From: Liquorilactobacillus satsumensis DSM 16230 = JCM 12392
Lineage (GTDB): Bacteria; Bacillota; Bacilli; Lactobacillales; Lactobacillaceae
Reading direction: 5' to 3'
DNA: 32,780 bases
NCBI RefSeq assembly: GCF_001435195.1
Contig: NZ_AZFQ01000012.1
Location: forward strand, 1-32,780
Shown: positions 25,505 to 32,780 of the stretch, in pieces
Layout of the letters: every line of letters begins with the position of its first letter
Position numbering within the stretch: position 1 is the stretch's first letter
Translations under genes and position numbers: made by a program
Notes under the pieces: generated by a model
Database searches by the model: none
Told to the model about the DNA's origin: nothing
Seen by the model: the letters and a program-made list of their open reading frames with translations, nothing else

Positions 25505-26624
25505 TTATTGGGGGTTTTCTTTTTGAAGTTCAAACTGCAAGTAAGCATTTATAAAACCATCAAGGTCACCATCCATCACTGCCTGAGTGTTACCTGTCTC
25601 GTAATCTGTTCGATGATCCTTGACCAAAGAATAAGGATGAAAAACATAGGAGCGAATCTGAGAACCCCAACCAATTTCAAGTTGCTTTCCTTGAATCTGC
25701 GCTCGTTTTTTCTCTTGTTCTTCTAACTTCAGCTCATAAAGGCGCGAACGCAGCATACTTTCTGCCGTTGCTCTGTTTTGAAATTGCGAACGCTGAGCTT
25801 GACTGGAAACCACAATTCCGGTCGGTTCGTGAATCAGACGCACCGCGGAAGAAGTCTTATTGATGTGCTGTCCCCCAGCTCCACTTGCACGGAAAACCTC
25901 CATCCGAATCTCTTCAGGCCGTAGTTCGACCTCAACGTCATCTGCAAGTTCCGGCATGACATTTACTGATGCAAATGAGGTGTGTCTTCTGCCAGCAGCA
26001 TCAAACGGTGAGATCCGTACCAGCCGGTGAACACCCTTTTCGCTTCGCAAATAACCATACGCATTTTCTCCCTTAATTCGCAATGAAACACTCTTAATCC
26101 CTGCTTCATCGCCATCTTGGTAGTCAAGCAACTCCACCTCAAAGGCATGCTGCTGAGCCCAGCGATCATACATGCGCAACAGCATGGCTCCCCAATCCTG
26201 CGACTCTGTGCCGCCAGCCCCAGGATGAATCTCTAGCAGTGCATTATTTTTATCATATTTGCCATTAAGCAGTAATTCTAACTGATAGCTATTCATCTTT
26301 TTCTGAACTATTGCAATTTTATTGTCAAGTTCCGTCAATAATTCTTGGTCACTTGGATCGCTTTGCAAAAGTTCAAAGAGCACTTCAATATCGTCCACTG
26401 CATTAGCTAGCAGCTTGAAGTTATCATATTTTGTTTTTAACAGATTATTTTCCGCGATAACTTTTTGAGCACTCTGTTGATCGCTCCAAAAATCAGGAGC
26501 AGCCATCTGCTCTTCATTTTCAGAAATTTTTTCATTCAGACTATCTAAGTCAAAGAGACCCCCTAAAGTCAGCGACTTGTTTTTTCATTTTTTCAATAAT
26601 CTTTTTGTATTCCCCATTATCCAT
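25505..26624 (-). CDS. prfB: Peptide chain release factor 2, programmed +1 frameshift
   Basis: RF2 recognises UGA and UAA stop codons and triggers peptide release. The gene has two frames. A 24-codon first frame starts at the ATG at 26624 (MDNGEYKKIIEKMKKQ) after AAAGGA and ends at an in-frame TGA at 26552-26550. Slipping one base at CTT-TGA-C continues as DLDSLNEKIS and then a long frame to 25505, giving about 372 residues, normal for RF2. The stop-codon-recognising tripeptide SPF is in VRISPFDAAG, and the catalytic GGQ is in SGAGGQHINKTSS. The gene follows secA and precedes ftsE. The frameshift is the standard autoregulation of RF2, not damage. Confidence 0.96.
26549..26564 (-). promoter_or_regulatory. 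prfB frameshift site
   Basis: On the minus strand an internal Shine-Dalgarno-like AGGGGG (26564-26559) stands three bases before the slippery CTT-TGA-C (26555-26549). This matches the classical RF2 frameshift signal exactly. Low RF2 slows reading of the TGA and lets the ribosome slip +1. Confidence 0.93.
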
Positions 26625-26655
26625 CAGTTATCTATCCTTTCTAGTTGTTTAATTC

Positions 26656-26704
26656 AAGAGGGAATCTCAGTACGTTTAGTTACCGCATACTAAGATTCCC
26701 TCTT
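26656..26704. other. Long hairpin in the secA-prfB gap
   Basis: AAGAGGGAATCT (26656-26667) and AGATTCCCTCTT (26693-26704) are perfect 12-bp complements. Inside them AGTA/TACT adds more pairing. On the minus strand, where all local genes lie, no T run follows; the T-rich run is on the plus side. It starts about 20 bp after the secA stop and lies in the prfB 5' leader. It could be a processing site, an attenuator, or a weak terminator. Confidence 0.55.
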
Positions 26705-26722
26705 CTCTTTTGTTATTTTTGT

Positions 26723-29086
26723 TTAACGTTTGATATCTTGTCGAATTTCTGCTTTCAAGAAGAGCCGCGTCACATCATATTCAATGTCACCCACCATTTG
26801 TTCAAACATTCTAAAACCGTCTGTTTGGTATTCTACTAATGGATTCAACTGACCATAACCACGCAATCCAATTGATTGTCGCAGCTGATCCATCTCATCA
26901 ATATGATCAGTCCAACGTGAATCAACCACACGCAAAACAACAACTTTTTCAAACTCTAACATTTGAGATGCATCGTAAAGTTGCTTTTCTTTGAGGGCAT
27001 AATTAGCTTCTGCTCGATCTACTAAATATGCCACAATTGCATCTGGATCTTTGCCTTGGAGGTCAGACAAAGTAATACTATCTTCATTAACCATCGCCGC
27101 AACTGCAAAATCAAGGATTGCCTGCAAATTCCAGTCTTTTTGTTCACCTTGAGTGTGCATTTGGACAATATGTGCGACCGTGCGTTTGATCATCTGCATA
27201 ATTACTGGCTTAAGTGATTCATCTTCCATGATTACTTGTTGTCTTTGTGCATAAATAACTTCACGCTGTTCACGCATAACATCGTCATATTGCAAAACTT
27301 GCTTACGAGTATCATAGTTATTTCCTTCAACTCGTTTTTGCGCTGATTCAACTTGACGTGAAATCATTTTGCTTTGAATTACAGCATCTTCATCAGCCAC
27401 TTTGAACCTTTCAAGAATCGCTTTCACCCGCTCAGAACCAAAACGTAGCATCAGATCATCTTCTAATGAAAGATAAAATTGTGTCAGTCCTGGATCTCCT
27501 TGACGGCCAGAGCGTCCACGCAGCTGATTATCAATCCGGCGTGACTCATGCCGCTCAGTTCCGATAACAGCCAAGCCTCCGACTTCACGAACACCAGGTC
27601 CAAGCTTGATATCTGTTCCACGCCCAGCCATGTTGGTCGCAATTGTAACTGCACCACGTTGTCCAGCATTCATAATAATTTCGGCTTCTTTTGCATGATT
27701 TTTAGCATTCAAAACTGCATGTGGAATCCCAGCTTGATCAAGCAATTGCGCAAGCAGTTCAGAAGTTTCAACTGCAACTGTCCCCACCAAAATTGGTTGT
27801 CCCTTTTCATGACGTTCCCGAATATCGTTGATCACTGCCTTAAACTTGCTTTTTAGCGTTGGATACAACAAATCAGGCCGATCTTCGCGAATTACTGGTT
27901 TATTGGTCGGAATCGAAATAACTTCCATGTTATAGATCTCGCGGAATTCTTCCTGCTCAGTCTTCGCCGTCCCAGTCATTCCGGCAATTTTTTTGTACAT
28001 CCGGAAAAAGTTCTGATAAGTGATATTTGCCATTGTTTTGGTTTCTTGTTGAATCTCAACATGCTCTTTTGCTTCAATGGCTTGATGTAAACCATCTGAA
28101 TAACGACGGCCTTCCATGATTCGACCGGTAAACTGATCAACAATTAAAACCTCACCGTTTGAAACCACATAATCTTTATCGCGCAACATGATGAAGTTAG
28201 CCCGTAAAGCATTGTCCAAATGATGTGTCAAGGCCGTATTATCAGGATCATATAAATTTTCTAATCCAAAATATTTTTCAGCCTTTTTAATCCCTTCTTC
28301 AGTTAAAGAAACTGTTTTGGATTCAAGGTCAATCTTATAATCTGCTTTTTCAGTCAACGTTTTGGCAAAACGATCTGTTCTCGTATAAAGAGTAGTTGAT
28401 TGTTCTGCTTGCCCTGAAATAATCAATGGTGTTCGTGCTTCATCAATTAAAATCGAATCAACTTCATCAACAATCACAAAATTCAAAGGACGCTGCACCA
28501 TATCTTCGCGATAAACTACCATATTGTCGCGCAGATAATCAAAGCCTAATTCACTATTAGTGGAATAAGTAATATCTGAGTTGTAGGCTTCTCTTTTTTC
28601 ATCTGGGGTTTTACCTGAAATATTGAGACCAACAGTCAGTCCCAGCCAAGTATATAGTTCACCCATTTCTTTAGCATCACGACTTGAAAGGTATTCATTA
28701 ACTGTTACAACGTGCACACCTTCGCCCGCTAAAGCATTTAGATAAACCGGCATCGTTGCCGTCAAAGTTTTACCTTCACCTGTTTTCATCTCAGCAATAT
28801 TGCCTTCGTGCAAAACAATTCCACCATAAATCTGGACACGAAACGGATACAACCCCAAAACACGTTTTGCACCTTCACGAACGACCGCAAATGCTTCTGG
28901 CAAAAGATCATCCAGCGTTGCTCCGTCTTGATATTTGTTTTTTAATTCTGGTGTCTTAGCTTTCAATTCAGCATCGCTTAGTGCTTCCATATCATCAGCA
29001 TAAGCTTCAACTTTATCTGCTATTTTTCCTAAACGCTTTAATTCGCGCTTATCACTTTCAACCCATTTTCTTAGGACATTGGCCAT
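26723..29086 (-). CDS. secA: Preprotein translocase ATPase SecA
   Basis: SecA drives secretory proteins through the SecYEG channel using ATP. The 787-residue protein has the DEAD-like motor: [14 protein letters not shown] (Walker A, about residue 102), [20 protein letters not shown] (Walker B region), and motif VI in [13 protein letters not shown]. The preprotein cross-linking and helical scaffold domains follow. It ends at about [14 protein letters not shown] and lacks the C-terminal cysteine-rich zinc-binding tail found in Escherichia coli SecA; that short form is common in lactobacilli. The start is ATG after AAAGGA. It lies between hpf and prfB, as in Bacillus. Confidence 0.98.
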   Translation of the reverse strand: MANVLRKWVESDKRELKRLGKIADKVEAYADDMEALSDAELKAKTPELKNKYQDGATLDDLLPEAFAVVREGAKRVLGLYPFRVQIYGGIVLHEGNIAEMKTGEGKTLTATMPVYLNALAGEGVHVVTVNEYLSSRDAKEMGELYTWLGLTVGLNISGKTPDEKREAYNSDITYSTNSELGFDYLRDNMVVYREDMVQRPLNFVIVDEVDSILIDEARTPLIISGQAEQSTTLYTRTDRFAKTLTEKADYKIDLESKTVSLTEEGIKKAEKYFGLENLYDPDNTALTHHLDNALRANFIMLRDKDYVVSNGEVLIVDQFTGRIMEGRRYSDGLHQAIEAKEHVEIQQETKTMANITYQNFFRMYKKIAGMTGTAKTEQEEFREIYNMEVISIPTNKPVIREDRPDLLYPTLKSKFKAVINDIRERHEKGQPILVGTVAVETSELLAQLLDQAGIPHAVLNAKNHAKEAEIIMNAGQRGAVTIATNMAGRGTDIKLGPGVREVGGLAVIGTERHESRRIDNQLRGRSGRQGDPGLTQFYLSLEDDLMLRFGSERVKAILERFKVADEDAVIQSKMISRQVESAQKRVEGNNYDTRKQVLQYDDVMREQREVIYAQRQQVIMEDESLKPVIMQMIKRTVAHIVQMHTQGEQKDWNLQAILDFAVAAMVNEDSITLSDLQGKDPDAIVAYLVDRAEANYALKEKQLYDASQMLEFEKVVVLRVVDSRWTDHIDEMDQLRQSIGLRGYGQLNPLVEYQTDGFRMFEQMVGDIEYDVTRLFLKAEIRQDIKR

Positions 29087-29159
29087 GTCAGATTTCCTTT
29101 CTCAAAAAAACATTAAATCTCATTCAAATTCATTATAACTTTATCAATTTCAGCAAAAC

Positions 29160-29168
29160 AGTATACCA
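29160..29168 (-). promoter_or_regulatory. Candidate secA promoter (extended -10)
   Basis: Minus-strand TGGTATACT is an extended -10 about 75 bases before secA; the -35 region is weak. A second TATAAT at 29132-29137 is an alternative. The hpf terminator lies upstream, so secA needs a promoter in this gap. Confidence 0.4.
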
Positions 29169-29230
29169 TGTTGTATTTTATCATCTTTTAAAGTATTTTG
29201 AAACAACTTCTAACTATTCATAAGTGACAC

Positions 29231-29267
29231 AAAAACAGGCTTAATCCGATCAATGGATAGCCTGTCA
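29231..29267 (-). terminator. Intrinsic terminator of hpf
   Basis: Minus-strand GACAGGCT and AGCCTGTT pair, with inner TCC/GGA, and are followed by TTTTTG. It lies about 40 bp after the hpf stop and ahead of the secA promoter region. Confidence 0.8.
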
Positions 29268-29307
29268 TAAAAAACATATTTTATCTCTGTCTATTCTTAG
29301 TGCTTTG

Positions 29308-29859
29308 CTACTTCTCACTTGCCTCTATTAAGCCATAGCGTCCGTCTTTTCGCCGATAAACAATATTAGTTGCGCTTGTTTCTGCATCTTCATAAATAAA
29401 GAAGTCATGTCCAAGCATATCCATCTGTAAAACAGCTTCTTCACTATCCATTGGCTTCAATGAGAAGTGCTTTGTGCGTACGATATCAAATTTATTTTCA
29501 TCATTTGCCTTGGTATTTTGTTCATCATTAAACTGAAATTCTTTGAAGCCTTTTTCACGTGATTTACGATTTATCTTAGTTTTATACTTCCTAATCTGTC
29601 GTTCCAGTTTATCAGTAACCAAATCGACACTCGCGTACATATCGTGTGAAGTCTCCTCTGCGCGTAGTACTAAATAAGGAAGTGGAATTGTAACTTCGAC
29701 CTTAGCAGTCTTATCCGAGTAAACCTTCAAGTTTACATGCGCAATTGAATCGGAAGTATTCTCGAAATACTTTTCGAGTTTGTTAAGCTTTTTCTGGACG
29801 TAATTCCTAATAGCCTCCGTCACTTCGATGTTTTCCCCGCGGATATTGTAATTTAGCAT
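29308..29859 (-). CDS. hpf: Long-form ribosome hibernation promoting factor
   Basis: Long HPF binds the small ribosomal subunit and joins two ribosomes into inactive 100S dimers in slow growth. The 183-residue protein has the N-terminal S30AE domain (about 1-100, MLNYNIRGENIEVTEAIRNYV) and, after a variable linker, the C-terminal dimerisation domain (about 125-180, KHFSLKPMDSEEAVLQMDML and VYRRKDGRYGLIE). The long form is standard in Bacillota. The start is ATG with AGGAGAGG six bases upstream. It has its own promoter and an unusual leader with two adjacent hairpins, plus a terminator. It lies between comFC and secA as in Bacillus subtilis (yvyD). Confidence 0.96.
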   Translation of the reverse strand: MLNYNIRGENIEVTEAIRNYVQKKLNKLEKYFENTSDSIAHVNLKVYSDKTAKVEVTIPLPYLVLRAEETSHDMYASVDLVTDKLERQIRKYKTKINRKSREKGFKEFQFNDEQNTKANDENKFDIVRTKHFSLKPMDSEEAVLQMDMLGHDFFIYEDAETSATNIVYRRKDGRYGLIEASEK

Positions 29860-29887
29860 AACAAACCTCTCCTTTCACAACTAAACA

Positions 29888-29926
29888 CTGCATTTAACAT
29901 GCAGGATAGACCACTTATGATCTATC
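29888..29926 (-). promoter_or_regulatory. Two adjacent hairpins in the hpf 5' leader
   Basis: On the minus strand GATAGA and TCTATC (29926-29905) form a stem around a 10-base loop. A perfect 6-5-6 hairpin CTGCATGTTAAATGCAG (29904-29888) follows immediately. Both lie between the promoter and the ribosome site. They may affect message stability or translation. No known riboswitch class was recognised. Confidence 0.5.
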
Positions 29927-29938
29927 AACGTTTATTAT

Positions 29939-29967
29939 ATTATAAAAGAAAACGTTACAATTAACAA
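29939..29967 (-). promoter_or_regulatory. hpf promoter
   Basis: Minus-strand TTGTTA (29967-29962) and a perfect TATAAT (29944-29939) are exactly 17 bases apart. A partially palindromic AACGTT lies in the spacer but does not fit a CcpA cre site. Confidence 0.7.
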
Positions 29968-29977
29968 ATAATATTAT

Positions 29978-30670
29978 CTATCTCGCTAATGTAACTGCCC
30001 GAATTTGTGCAACTCCCGCCGCTTTTAGCACCGCCCTTGCATGATACAACGTTCGCCCCGTCGTATAAATGTCATCCACTAAGACCACCTTTGCCCCTGA
30101 TAACCTGCTTTGATCTTGAGAAGTAATTGCAAATGGCTGTGGCGTCTGCAACCGTGCCCTTCGCTTTAACAATGACTGCTGTTTTTTGCTTTTTATCTTG
30201 CTGTAAATCACTTTGTGTAAAGTAACGTTTTCAAAAAGTCCCTCAACTTGATTAAAACAGCGTTTAGTAGCTGTTTCTGCTGTAACTGGAATTGGAACAA
30301 AAAGCCACCCTTGGCGGTAACGCTGCCGCAAAAAACGTGCCAATTCTCTTTTAAAGAGTATGCGCAGGTAATAGTCGCCTGCAAATTTAAACTGTTCAAA
30401 ATATTTTTTCATTGCATCATTATAGCGATAGAGGGCTCTGTTATAAAGTAATTCTGATATTCCGGTCTGCAACCACCGTTGACAATCTGTACAGTAGTTA
30501 ACATATGTTCCTTCCCTCCCGCAACCGGTGCAAATCTTTTCTTTAAGCGGTGTAAATGCACTTTGACAAAGCTGACAAAGCAGCGCATCACTTTCGGACT
30601 GCAGTGAAAAAAGCCAAGCAAAGCTAAACGGTTCATATTTTCTTCTTTGGCAAAGCAGACAGCATTTCAT
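29978..30670 (-). CDS. comFC: ComFC, late competence phosphoribosyltransferase-like protein
   Basis: ComFC is a soluble protein needed for efficient DNA uptake and transformation, working with ComFA. The 230-residue protein has N-terminal zinc-binding cysteine pairs (CCLLC at 3-7, CQLC, CTGC, CTDC over the first 70 residues) and a phosphoribosyltransferase-type domain. The PRPP-loop motif is KVVLVDDIYTTGRT near residue 195. Length is normal. The start is ATG, overlapping the comFA end by 38 bases, with GGAGG seven bases upstream. The gene itself is intact even though comFA before it is frameshifted. No terminator separates it from hpf. Confidence 0.93.
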   Translation of the reverse strand: MKCCLLCQRRKYEPFSFAWLFSLQSESDALLCQLCQSAFTPLKEKICTGCGREGTYVNYCTDCQRWLQTGISELLYNRALYRYNDAMKKYFEQFKFAGDYYLRILFKRELARFLRQRYRQGWLFVPIPVTAETATKRCFNQVEGLFENVTLHKVIYSKIKSKKQQSLLKRRARLQTPQPFAITSQDQSRLSGAKVVLVDDIYTTGRTLYHARAVLKAAGVAQIRAVTLAR

Positions 30671-32014
30671 TTTTCATCCTCCGTCCTTTTCTATTCACAA
30701 AAGCAATTTGCTTACAAGCTGCTTTGATTTCAGTATTTTGCATTGTACAAATAAAATAAACATCTCCTGTTGGACACGCACGGCTTCGTCCTACACGCCC
30801 AGCAATTTGGACTAGCACTGACTGCATAAAGATCTCATCACCTGCTCCTAAAACCACTACATTAAGCCGGGGAAACGTGACCCCGCGCTCTAAAATCGTT
30901 GTGGTAACGAGAAAATGATACTCACCTAGACGCATTTTAGCGACTTTCGCACTTCTTTGTACATCGCTTGCATGAACCGTGGTTCCTTGAATTTTGGATG
31001 GTAAAACCCGGCAAATTGCACGATAAACGGGTGCCAGTAAAGTTATTCGTGGAACAAAAACTAAGAAAGGTTTTTGCTGCTTTATCCAGGTTAAGAGAAT
31101 TCGTTTGAGACGTGCAGGAACTTCGCCCTTAGCAATTTTTTTCTTCCATGCCATTTCGCAAAAAACTTGCGGTTGTGGTAACAAGTATCCATGATAACGC
31201 AATGGGAGATACCCAAAAGCTAATCTTCCTTTGTGAACCTGCCGCAAAAGTTGTTTCGTTGGAGTTGCCGTGAGCAAAAGCAATGTACTGTTCTTTTTTC
31301 TGGCTGTTTGCACAGCATATGAAAGCCAAGCATTGTTTCTAAAAGGAAAAGCATCTACTTCGTCAACAATCAGCACATCAAATGCAGCTACAAACCGAAT
31401 CAATTGGTGGGTAGTACATATCACAAGTTGTGTATACCGATATTTTTGCTGTTGTTGTCCATGAAGCAGTACAAGCGAAATCTGGGAAAAAGCGCTCATT
31501 AATCGTGGATAAAGCTCATTGCACACATCTATTCGCGGAGAAGCCAGACAAACGCGTTTTCCCTGGGCAAAAGCACGCGCCAGTGCTGGAAAGAGAATTT
31601 CTGTCTTTCCGGCACCCGTGACCGCCCACAGTAAGAAGGTTTCTTGCTGGTCAATAGTTTGCAACAGGCGCTTAGCAGTTTTTTGCTGATAAGGTGAAAG
31701 CTGTCCCTTCCATGTTAAAATCTGTTTAGGTGGTTCAAAAAAGTTCGGTTCACTGATAGTGTATAATGTATCTAAGCTAGTAAGCCGTCCGAAGTTCAGA
31801 CACCGGGGACAATAATACTGCCCATGCGGCAGCAGCGCCGTTTTTTGCCGGTTTTTTGTCCACAACGTCTGCACCTTATTTTTCCAGCACTAACTTCAAG
31901 AGCTGGTTGTGCAATAATTTTCAGCTTGTTTGCTTGTATAGGTGTAAAACCATTTCTACCGGTCAACCACCTGCCAAATAATTCATTATATGCATTTGTT
32001 TTAGACGCAGTCAC
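30633..32014 (-). pseudogene. comFA: comFA, DNA-uptake helicase, disrupted by a one-base frameshift
   Basis: ComFA is a DEAD-box-like ATPase that helps pull single-stranded DNA into the cell during competence. The first part (GTG at 32014, GGGGGAGG six bases upstream, reading MTASKTNAYNELFGRWLTG) runs through the zinc-finger half CRRCGQK. It then loses frame and stops at 31796. The remainder lies in another frame from about 31874 to 30633: second zinc pair CPRC, Walker A AVTGAGKTE, DEVDAFPF, LTATPT and motif VI QIAGRVGR. The total length needs exactly one extra base to restore about 460 residues. The missing base is probably in one of two six-A runs (31841-31846 or 31852-31857). It may be a real mutation, a phase-variable tract, or a sequencing error. 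Confidence 0.88.
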
Positions 32015-32041
32015 GCTGATCCTCCCCCTTTCCATTATTAA

Positions 32042-32049
32042 AATACGTA
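32042..32049 (-). promoter_or_regulatory. Possible competence sigma box of comFA
   Basis: Minus-strand TACGTATT resembles the streptococcal ComX box TACGAATA with two mismatches. It lies about 28 bases before the comFA start, a fitting place for a -10 element. The match is weak and given only as a candidate. Confidence 0.2.
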
Positions 32050-32065
32050 AAAAGAAGGAATTTGA

Positions 32066-32701
32066 TTGAAAACATATCTTACCGTTAAGAATCAGCATCA
32101 GACTGAATTATTAATTAAAAAATCAACTTTTATCTGCAGTGTGGCGCGCACAGAATCAGAAGAACAAGCTACCCAGTTTATCACACAAGTTAAGGCATCC
32201 CACGCAAAAGCCACCCATAATTGCTTTGCTTATCTGCTGGGGATGCAAAATGAAATCCAGCGTTCAAGTGATAATGGCGAACCTTCTGGGACTGCCGGAC
32301 ATCCCATTTTAGAAGTTTTGAAAAAAAACAATTTACGCAATGTGACTGCTGTGGTTACCCGTTACTTTGGGGGAATTAAACTAGGTACTGGCGGCTTGAT
32401 TCGCGCATATAGCCAAGCTACCAGCCAAGCACTTACCGCAGAAACAATCGTTATCTGTCAACCGCAGCAAATTCTTGAGCTCGAAATTGCTTACCCTCAA
32501 CTGGGAAAACTGCAACATTTCCTTGAATCAGAAGCGATTTCACTCATTAACACTGAGTATCTTGTGAGTGTCACTCTAACTGTAGCCGTTCCTCAAGAAA
32601 ATGCCACTCAATTTGAAAAAAAGGTAATTGAGCTCCTTAATAACGCAGTTAAAATTAAAAAAGGGCAGCTCCGCTATCGTGAGCTGCCTTATCACGCATA
32701 A
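32066..32701 (+). CDS. YigZ/IMPACT-family protein
   Basis: This is the only plus-strand gene, transcribed away from comFA. It belongs to the YigZ (YvyE) family: an N-terminal UPF0029/IMPACT domain (about 15-125) and a C-terminal DUF1949 domain (about 140-200). Recognisable motifs are SSDNGEPSGTAGHPILEVL (about 67-85) and TRYFGGIKLGTGGLIRAYS (about 97-115). The eukaryotic relative IMPACT regulates the GCN2 kinase; the bacterial role is unsettled. The 211-residue length is normal. The start is TTG with AAGGAA a few bases upstream. The gene shares a short divergent promoter region with comFA, as yvyE lies near comF in Bacillus. A repeat-derived terminator follows directly. Confidence 0.93.
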   Translation: MKTYLTVKNQHQTELLIKKSTFICSVARTESEEQATQFITQVKASHAKATHNCFAYLLGMQNEIQRSSDNGEPSGTAGHPILEVLKKNNLRNVTAVVTRYFGGIKLGTGGLIRAYSQATSQALTAETIVICQPQQILELEIAYPQLGKLQHFLESEAISLINTEYLVSVTLTVAVPQENATQFEKKVIELLNNAVKIKKGQLRYRELPYHA

Positions 32702-32702
32702 G

Positions 32703-32746
32703 AGGGGCTGTGACAAAATTTAACTTTTGTCACAGTCCCTCTTTTA
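32703..32746 (+). terminator. yigZ terminator (hairpin of repeat copy E)
   Basis: AGGGGCTGTGACAAAA (32703-32718) pairs with TTTTGTCACAGTCCCT (32725-32740) with one G-T pair, followed by CTTTTATT. It begins one base after the yigZ stop and is a good intrinsic terminator for this gene. Confidence 0.85.
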
Positions 32747-32780
32747 TTCCGGATAAACGTGTTCCATAAGTCAAAATTCT
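32703..32780. repeat. Intergenic palindromic repeat, copy E (cut by window end)
   Basis: The hairpin module, the T-rich link with CCGGATAAACG and the beginning of the palindrome's left arm (GTGTTCCATAAGTC) are present. The rest is outside the window. The visible part matches copies C and D closely. Confidence 0.88.

Noticed and set aside
29231-29267. Possible further copy of the dispersed repeat hairpin after hpf
   Set aside because: The stem sequence (ACAGGCT/AGCCTGT) is unrelated to the GGGGCTGTG module; it is an ordinary terminator.
29945-29961. CcpA cre site in the hpf promoter spacer (AACGTT core)
   Set aside because: Aligned to the cre consensus it has several mismatches at fixed positions; the match is too poor.
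1-32780. CRISPR array, toxin-antitoxin pair, phage or intact transposase
   Set aside because: No regularly spaced direct repeats, no paired small genes of that kind and no intact transposase or integrase motifs were found on either strand.

Overview
This window is core chromosome of a Gram-positive, moderately low-GC bacterium of the Bacillota. The family Lactobacillaceae fits best. The evidence is the whiA-yvcK-rapZ cluster, HPr kinase, a long-form hibernation factor, LuxS, ComFA/ComFC, a PspC/YvlD pair, and the gene order secA-prfB-ftsE-ftsX-(MinJ-like). The genus cannot be fixed from sequence alone. No tRNA, rRNA, CRISPR array, intact insertion sequence or prophage was seen.

Nearly everything lies on the minus strand; only the last gene (yigZ) is on the plus strand. 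Read in the direction of transcription, from high to low coordinates, the order is as follows. (1) Competence genes comFA (frameshifted) and comFC. (2) hpf, secA and prfB, the last with its programmed +1 frameshift. (3) ftsE-ftsX for cell-wall hydrolase control. (4) A MinJ-like PDZ membrane protein with the two-component pair phoP-phoR. (5) phoU. (6) An envelope and metabolism operon: pspC, yvlD, hprK, lgt, gpsA and then trxB, which also has its own promoter. (7) pgm (phosphoglucomutase). (8) niaR and pncB for niacin salvage. (9) uvrB-uvrA behind a LexA-type SOS box. (10) luxS. (11) A PhzF-family gene in an AT-rich pocket. (12) A small ORF or gene remnant, then rapZ-yvcK-whiA.

The genes work in recognisable units. 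UvrA and UvrB are the damage-recognition pair of excision repair. FtsE and FtsX form one membrane complex. HprK links glycolytic state to carbon catabolite control. NiaR probably represses pncB through an inverted repeat beside the pncB promoter. PhoP, PhoR and PhoU sense phosphate, although no pst transporter genes lie beside them. RapZ, YvcK and WhiA form the usual coupled cluster for envelope and metabolic control and cell division.

The main unexplained structure is a dispersed intergenic repeat of about 170 bp, with five whole or partial copies (1-56, 4398-4567, 12441-12610, 12611-12742, 32703-window end). Each complete unit joins a GGGGCTGTG-type terminator hairpin to a roughly 110-nt imperfect palindrome. 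Other points to check are a one-base frameshift in comFA, a 17-bp perfect palindrome against the trxB -10 box, inverted repeats around the pspC promoter, a two-hairpin leader before hpf, and a start-codon set in which about half the genes use TTG or GTG. The rest of the window is ordinary housekeeping sequence, and I do not see a clear new multi-gene system.
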